From: Gammaproteobacteria bacterium
GTDB lineage: Bacteria; Pseudomonadota; Gammaproteobacteria; SZUA-229
DNA: 18,928 nucleotides
Direction of reading: 5' to 3'
Assembly (NCBI GenBank): GCA_016191795.1
Contig: JACPVK010000034.1
Span: 1-18,928, forward strand
Under the pieces are notes generated by a model, which saw only the letters and a program-made list of their open reading frames with translations, was not told the DNA's origin and did no database searches. Within the stretch, counting starts at the first letter, position 1. The number at the start of each line of letters is the position of its first letter. Shown in pieces: positions 14,042 through 18,928 of this stretch. The position numbers and the translations under genes are program-made.

Positions 14042-15977
14042 AACTTTTTTCTTCCAGCTGCGCAAAAAAGTTTTGCACATCTTTCAGATCCCGCGTTTGC
14101 GGCATTTGCGGCAAACTGCGCAAGAATATTTTGCCATAGGGTTTACCCAGTAATCGCGGGTCGCCAATCATTAATACACCGCAATCGGTCACATCACGAA
14201 TTAATCGACCGACACCCTGTTTCAGGGCAATCACGGCTTGCGGAATCTGGTAATCATTAAATGGATTGCCGCCGATTTTCTTGATGGTATCCAGTCGCGC
14301 CTGCATGACCGGATCACCAGGTGATGCAAACGGCAGCTTATCAATAACAACACAGGACAACGCCTCACCTCTTACATCAACACCTTCCCAAAAACTGCTG
14401 GTACCCAGTAATACCGCATTACCCAGTTCCTTGAATTTCTGTAATAACTGATGCTTGGGTTTATCACCCTGAACCAGAATCGGAAAATCAATTTTGCCAT
14501 GTAACCATTGCTGTGCTTCGTTTAAGGCGCGGTAACTGGTAAATAACAAAAAGGCACGGCCGCGACTGGCTTGAATAACCGGTAACACATGCTCCATCAG
14601 CTTGCGGGTAAAATCGTGGCTGGAAGGTTCCGGCATCTTCGCTGGTAAATACAATAAACTTTGTTGCCAGTAATCAAAGGGGCTGTTCCAGTGACCTGAT
14701 TCATAATTTTCCAGGCCAAGGCTTCGGGCAAAATGTTCGAAATCATTACCCACCTGCAAGGTAGCAGAGGTGAAGATCCAGCCGGCTTTTAAAGTCTGTT
14801 GATGTGCACGAAACAGCGATGCCACATCCAGCGGCGTCATATTCAACATAAAACCACGACTGGTGGTTTCATACCAGTAAATAAATTCCTGAGCTAACTC
14901 GCCCGCTTCCGCCTGTACCGGTTTGCCATAACGTTCCAGCAATTGTTTTAACAGGACGGTACGGCCATAACATTGCTCAAGTCCCTTGCCACGTTCTGCG
15001 GCTTTTTCCAGTGCAGCGGCCAGTTCGGCGATGGATGTGAGTAATTGCGCACGCGCTTGCTCAAGCAGGTTACTGGTTTGCACTTTTAACCAGGCTTCAC
15101 GCTGGTTATCCGCGCCCAATGCAAGCCTGAAGTCCTGTGCTGATTTTTTTATGGCATCTGCCAGGTCTCGCAGTTCTGTCAGTTCCGGTGCATCTTTAAG
15201 CTGCTCCGCCACCACATCCGACATCAGATTATTAATCTGGCGACTGCTGATGGTCTTGCCAAAAAAACGTGAGGCTACATCGGGTAACTGATGTGCTTCG
15301 TCAATAATAAATACATCTGCACTGGGTAACAGTTCGCCAAATCCATTTTCCTTTATCGCCATATCGGCCAGCAGCAAGTGGTGATTGATGACCACCATAT
15401 CAGCTTCCTGCGCTGCACGCCGTGCTTTCACTACAAAACAATCTGTCCATTTGGGACATTCTGTACCCAAACAATTTTCGGCGGTTGATGTCACCATGGG
15501 CCAGACACGGGCGTCTTCACTAATACCATGCATCTCGCCTATATCACCACTGCGCGTGGTTTTACTCCATTGCCGTATGCGTACAAAATGATCACGGATT
15601 TCTGACGTGTAAAAAGACGGGTGATCATCCAGATCCATACGATACAGACACAAATAATTGGCACGACCTTTTAACAACGCTGCATCCAGTGTTAACTTCA
15701 ATGCCGCTTTAACAGCCGGTAAATCACGATGAAATAACTGATCCTGTAAATGGCGTGTTCCGGTTGAAATAATAATTTTTTTATCGGCCAGCATCGCAGG
15801 CACCAGATAAGCGAATGTCTTGCCAATCCCGGTCCCCGCTTCCGCCACCAGGGTGCCACGTTTATGAATAACCTGATTAATAACCTCACTTAAATCCTGC
15901 TGCCCTTCGCGCGGCATAAAACCCGGCAGGGTTTTAGCAAACGGTCCGGACAAACCCAGCAGTTCACGCATCGACAT
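14040..15977 (-). CDS. yoaA: Fe-S cluster DNA helicase, YoaA/DinG family (XPD-like)
   Basis: A 645-aa superfamily 2 helicase. The order of motifs is a Q-like GQQDL (25-29), Walker A AGTGIGKT (47-54), the Fe-S domain Cys residues C110 (NYLC), C169, C174 and C180 (ENCLGTECPKWTDC), DEAH at 226-229, SATL, and the C-terminal motif QGVGRLIR. The four cysteines fit the [4Fe-4S] cluster of XPD/DinG helicases. Length (E. coli YoaA is about 636 aa, DinG about 716) and the neighbouring tsaB favour YoaA over DinG. YoaA in E. coli works with the clamp-loader subunit HolC in repair of replication damage. The ATG overlaps the stop of the lipoprotein gene by one base (TAATG), with AGGAAG upstream. The TGA stop lies inside a repeat arm. 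Confidence 0.92.
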   Translation of the reverse strand: MSMRELLGLSGPFAKTLPGFMPREGQQDLSEVINQVIHKRGTLVAEAGTGIGKTFAYLVPAMLADKKIIISTGTRHLQDQLFHRDLPAVKAALKLTLDAALLKGRANYLCLYRMDLDDHPSFYTSEIRDHFVRIRQWSKTTRSGDIGEMHGISEDARVWPMVTSTAENCLGTECPKWTDCFVVKARRAAQEADMVVINHHLLLADMAIKENGFGELLPSADVFIIDEAHQLPDVASRFFGKTISSRQINNLMSDVVAEQLKDAPELTELRDLADAIKKSAQDFRLALGADNQREAWLKVQTSNLLEQARAQLLTSIAELAAALEKAAERGKGLEQCYGRTVLLKQLLERYGKPVQAEAGELAQEFIYWYETTSRGFMLNMTPLDVASLFRAHQQTLKAGWIFTSATLQVGNDFEHFARSLGLENYESGHWNSPFDYWQQSLLYLPAKMPEPSSHDFTRKLMEHVLPVIQASRGRAFLLFTSYRALNEAQQWLHGKIDFPILVQGDKPKHQLLQKFKELGNAVLLGTSSFWEGVDVRGEALSCVVIDKLPFASPGDPVMQARLDTIKKIGGNPFNDYQIPQAVIALKQGVGRLIRDVTDCGVLMIGDPRLLGKPYGKIFLRSLPQMPQTRDLKDVQNFFAQLEEKS

Positions 15978-16477
15978 TATTGCGCTTCCTGTTGCAGGCG
16001 CTGGCTGGTTTGCGCAGCTTGCACGGCAAGATCCGGTTTATCCATCATGGCGTAGGCGCGCGACATCAGCGACCAGTTCCAGGCTTGCAATAATTTATTC
16101 TGTTTGGCCAGCGAGTTGGATTTTTTGGCCATTTGAATGGCCTGTTCAGGATTTTCCTTGCCCAGATAAATAATCGCCATACGCGTCCAGCTATCGGCCT
16201 GATAACTGTCTATACGAATGGCACGCTCGATCAGGGAAGAAGCATCAGGCCAGCGCGATTGATTAATCATCACATCGGCCTGTTTGATTAGCGCGACTAC
16301 GGCAGAGTTGATGCGGCCGGTAGTGACGGATTCCCTGACGACTGGCAAGGATTCCACATCTTCACCTGGCCTGATTTGTTCGGGTTGCGGCGCACAGGCA
16401 ACCAGGCCGCAGACACTCAACACCACGATTAACGAAACAGGGACTGAATACGTTCGAAAACTGAAATAGATTTGCAT
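15977..16477 (-). CDS. TPR outer-membrane lipoprotein, possible LpoP-type PBP1b activator
   Basis: A 166-aa protein with a lipoprotein signal peptide: hydrophobic SLIVVLSVCGLVA followed by the acylated C28. Ala at +2 favours the outer membrane. After a short linker, residues about 65-165 form two or more TPR-like helix pairs (WPDASSLIERAIRIDSYQADSWTRMAIIYL and LLQAWNWSLMSRAYAMMDKPDLAVQAA). It lies directly after mrcB and overlaps it by 49 nt, so the two are almost surely co-expressed. In Pseudomonas aeruginosa a TPR lipoprotein named LpoP, encoded beside the PBP1b gene, activates that synthase. The same architecture and place here suggest the same job; this is inference. GAAGG lies four bases before the ATG. 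Confidence 0.85.
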   Translation of the reverse strand: MQIYFSFRTYSVPVSLIVVLSVCGLVACAPQPEQIRPGEDVESLPVVRESVTTGRINSAVVALIKQADVMINQSRWPDASSLIERAIRIDSYQADSWTRMAIIYLGKENPEQAIQMAKKSNSLAKQNKLLQAWNWSLMSRAYAMMDKPDLAVQAAQTSQRLQQEAQ

Positions 16478-18738
16478 GCCGCCTTCTGTTTGGGTGCTGA
16501 ACCGGGATAGAACGGTAATTCTACCGCAGCCTCACAACCCTTATCGGATAATTCACCGGTATTGCTATCTATCCACTGATTTTCCAGGGTATCCGGCAGG
16601 TCCAGGTGCAAATCTTCCAGTGGCACGTGTTGCATCAGATTTGTCCAGATGCGCAAGGCACCGCTGGATCCGGTCAAACCGGTGGGCGCATTATCATCAC
16701 GACCTACCCATACCACCGCCATACGATTATCCGCATAGCCGGCAAACCAGGAATCACGCAAATCATCCGTGGTACCGGTTTTACCGGCCACCTGTACCGG
16801 CAAGCTGGTAGCCAGACTTCTGGCGGTACCGGTTTGAGTGACGAGATGCAGCACCCGGTTTAATAAATACACATCTTCCATTTTTAGGGTTTGTTTCACC
16901 TGAATTGGATAGCGTGTCAGCATCTCACCCTGCTCGGTTGTGACTTCGCGAATGGCACGCAGGGGAATTTTAAAACCCTTGCCCGCCAGTGATTGATACA
17001 TGCGCGTTACTTCAAAAGGTGTAAGGTTGAAGGCGCCCAGCATCAGTGACGGATAAGCCGGTACTTCGCGTTCCACACCCATGTCTTCCAGTGTTGACGC
17101 AATCCTGCCCAGGCCAACATCCAGGCCCAGGCGCACCGCCGGAATATTACGTGAATCTTCCAGCGCACGATAAAGCGGAATTTTTTCCAGATATTTACCA
17201 TCATAATTTTTTGGCGACCAGACGCGTCCGTTACGCTCCTTCAGGCTCAAAGGCGTGTCGTCGAGTATGCTGGCCACGGTGTATTTTTCCGGTTGTTGCA
17301 AAGCAGCCAGATACACGGCCGGTTTAACCAGCGAACCAATCTGACGTGACGCATCGAGCGCGCGATTGTAACCGGCGGATAAGGGATCACGATCACTCAC
17401 CAGTGCCTGTATATCGCCATTATCCGGCGCAGCAACTATCACGGCGGTTTGTAAATCACTGGATTTGGCGTTTTGTTTTTCCAGTTCGGGCAATATTTTT
17501 AACACCGATTGTTCCGCCGCACGCTGAATCATTGGATCCAGTGTGGTAAAGATGCGCAATCCTTCCGAGTGCAAATCTTCTTCATTGTAATCGGCCTGTA
17601 ACTGGCGCTTAACCAGATCAATAAATGCCGGATAACGATTAGACGAACGATGCGCACGCGCCGAGACTGCCAATGGTCGTGCCTGCAGGGTTTTTAGTTG
17701 TGACGCATTGATAACCGATTGATCAGCCATTTGCTGCAACACCTGATTACGACGCTGCAGGGCGCGCTCCGGATGACGGCGCGGGTCATACCAGGAGGCA
17801 CCTTTTACCAGACCAACCAGCATCGCCAGTTGATCACGCGACAACTGATTGAGTGACTTGTCAAAATAAAATTCACTGGCCAGTGCAAAACCGTGAATAC
17901 CGCGTGCACCATCCTGCCCTAAATATATTTCATTGAGATAGGTTTCCAGAATGGTTGATTTGTCGTAGTGATATTCCAGCAACAGAGCCATAATGGCTTC
18001 GTTAAATTTTCTGATCAGACTACGTTCCGAATCCAGAAACAAATTTTTCACCAGCTGCTGGGTGATGGTACTACCACCCTGCATGGCATCAGAGGATGTC
18101 AGGTTATTCCAGATCGCACGCGCGATCGCGCGCGGATCAACACCATGATGCTCATAAAACCGCCGATCTTCGACTGCCAGCAGTGTCAGCACCAGATTCT
18201 CCGGTGCTTCGCTCAGGCGAATTAATTTTCTGTCTTCAGCAACACCCGGATAAATACCGGCTATGCGCACCGGCTCCAGTCGCACCAGTGCCAGTTCATC
18301 ATTACCAAACAGACTGAATACGCCCTCGACCTTGTCGTCTGAAAAATCAACACGAATCGCGCCACCTTTCTGGTAACCATCACCAAATCTGAAATCACGC
18401 GTGATGATTTCAAAATGCTGGTTGTCCCATTGACGATACTGACCGGCTACCGCCGGTATGGCATTGACACGGTTATAACCTGTCAGCACTAATTCACTTT
18501 CAAGATGTGATGCCTGCAATGACAACCCGGCATAAAGTTCCAGTGGACGCGCAAAAACCTGTGATGGCAATGCCCAGATTCGCCCTGACATTTTCTCTTT
18601 CAGGCGCACATCGAGAACAATGACATAAAGGCCGGCCATTATCGTTATGACTAACAGTAACGCCGTTAATGATCTCCAGAATGATTTGCTGCCACGTTTC
18701 ATTGAGGTTTTACGCGGTTGACGTTTTTTTCTTGGCAT
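16429..18738 (-). CDS. mrcB: Penicillin-binding protein 1B (bifunctional peptidoglycan synthase)
   Basis: A 769-aa class A PBP. A basic cytoplasmic tail (1-20) and one membrane helix (about 22-42) are followed by a UB2H-type region (about 60-155) that marks PBP1b. The glycosyltransferase 51 domain has the catalytic Glu E190 in LAVEDRRFYEHHG and the motif GGSTITQQLVKN (221-232). The transpeptidase domain has SLVK (S469 nucleophile, K472), SRN (529-531) and KTGTT (653-657). Length and order match E. coli MrcB. It polymerises and crosslinks lipid II at the cytoplasmic membrane. Two basic N-terminal starts are possible (M1, M13); I use the longer. No clear ribosome binding site is seen before M1. 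It is the first gene of the mrcB-lipoprotein-yoaA-tsaB run. Confidence 0.96.
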   Translation of the reverse strand: MPRKKRQPRKTSMKRGSKSFWRSLTALLLVITIMAGLYVIVLDVRLKEKMSGRIWALPSQVFARPLELYAGLSLQASHLESELVLTGYNRVNAIPAVAGQYRQWDNQHFEIITRDFRFGDGYQKGGAIRVDFSDDKVEGVFSLFGNDELALVRLEPVRIAGIYPGVAEDRKLIRLSEAPENLVLTLLAVEDRRFYEHHGVDPRAIARAIWNNLTSSDAMQGGSTITQQLVKNLFLDSERSLIRKFNEAIMALLLEYHYDKSTILETYLNEIYLGQDGARGIHGFALASEFYFDKSLNQLSRDQLAMLVGLVKGASWYDPRRHPERALQRRNQVLQQMADQSVINASQLKTLQARPLAVSARAHRSSNRYPAFIDLVKRQLQADYNEEDLHSEGLRIFTTLDPMIQRAAEQSVLKILPELEKQNAKSSDLQTAVIVAAPDNGDIQALVSDRDPLSAGYNRALDASRQIGSLVKPAVYLAALQQPEKYTVASILDDTPLSLKERNGRVWSPKNYDGKYLEKIPLYRALEDSRNIPAVRLGLDVGLGRIASTLEDMGVEREVPAYPSLMLGAFNLTPFEVTRMYQSLAGKGFKIPLRAIREVTTEQGEMLTRYPIQVKQTLKMEDVYLLNRVLHLVTQTGTARSLATSLPVQVAGKTGTTDDLRDSWFAGYADNRMAVVWVGRDDNAPTGLTGSSGALRIWTNLMQHVPLEDLHLDLPDTLENQWIDSNTGELSDKGCEAAVELPFYPGSAPKQKAACKSISVFERIQSLFR

Positions 18739-18928
18739 GGGACTACTGTGTTAAAACAAGTTTATTAAGGCACCACGGGTAAATACCCGACAATATTCCA
18801 GCCTCACAGCTGTGCTATCGTTACACCATTGCGATTCGGGAGGATCGGATCCAACCAGAGACAATGCCATATAGATCCGGTGAAGTGGGCGGTATAATAC
18901 CGTATTCGAACACATCAGGGCAGCTACC
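18739..18928. promoter_or_regulatory. Upstream region of mrcB with three palindromes
   Basis: The 190 bp to the right edge contain no gene. Three perfect inverted repeats are visible: GGGTAAATACCC (18777-18788), CACAGCTGTG (18805-18814) and CGGTATAATACCG (18891-18903). The last contains TATAAT on the plus strand (18893-18898), which could be a -10 for a gene to the right of the window, although the -35 position (TATAGA) is poor. On the minus strand I find no well-formed promoter for mrcB. Confidence 0.35.

Noticed and set aside
13852..14260. Plus-strand frames over the ACACAGAG repeat
   Set aside because: Their sequence is translated repeat plus antisense tsaB and yoaA; not genes.

Overview
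The window looks like a chromosomal segment of a gammaproteobacterium. The evidence is a classical sdhC-sdhD-sdhA-sdhB-sdhE order with a ygfX-like gene behind it, a divergent ygfZ, a prfB-lysS pair with the E. coli-type programmed +1 frameshift, a PBP1b gene (mrcB) followed by a TPR lipoprotein gene, and a YoaA-type helicase gene next to tsaB. Base composition is moderate and no rRNA, tRNA, CRISPR array or transposase gene is visible. I cannot name the genus.

Layout. (1) 1-3718, minus strand: succinate dehydrogenase operon sdhCDAB, then the flavinylation factor sdhE and the 5' part of a ygfX-like gene that runs off the left edge. (2) 3874-4938, plus strand: ygfZ, divergent from sdhC. (3) 5091-10026: a signalling neighbourhood with an EAL-HDOD protein and two tandem paralogous HDOD proteins, all on the plus strand. 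It is interrupted by a minus-strand unit (a small exported protein and a periplasmic rhodanese) that has its own good promoter and Rho-independent terminator, and by about 640 bp of AT-rich DNA in which I see no convincing gene. (4) 10269-13073, minus strand: prfB then lysS. (5) 13200-18738, minus strand: mrcB, TPR lipoprotein (possible LpoP-type PBP1b activator), yoaA-type helicase and tsaB, with short overlaps between the first three.

The most unusual feature is a set of intergenic inverted repeats of several unrelated families: REP-like GC palindromes, a GTGGGC hairpin, ACACAGAG/CGCAGAG arrays and an AAGTAGC heptamer array. Several lie tight against genes. The stop codons of sdhD, lysS, tsaB and yoaA each fall inside a repeat arm or hairpin, and the last codons of tsaB (and perhaps sdhD) appear to be repeat-derived. 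A 21-bp stem sits directly in front of the lysS start region. I see no clear new defence or metabolic system. The best leads are this repeat pattern, the HDOD cluster, and the rhodanese/small-protein pair.
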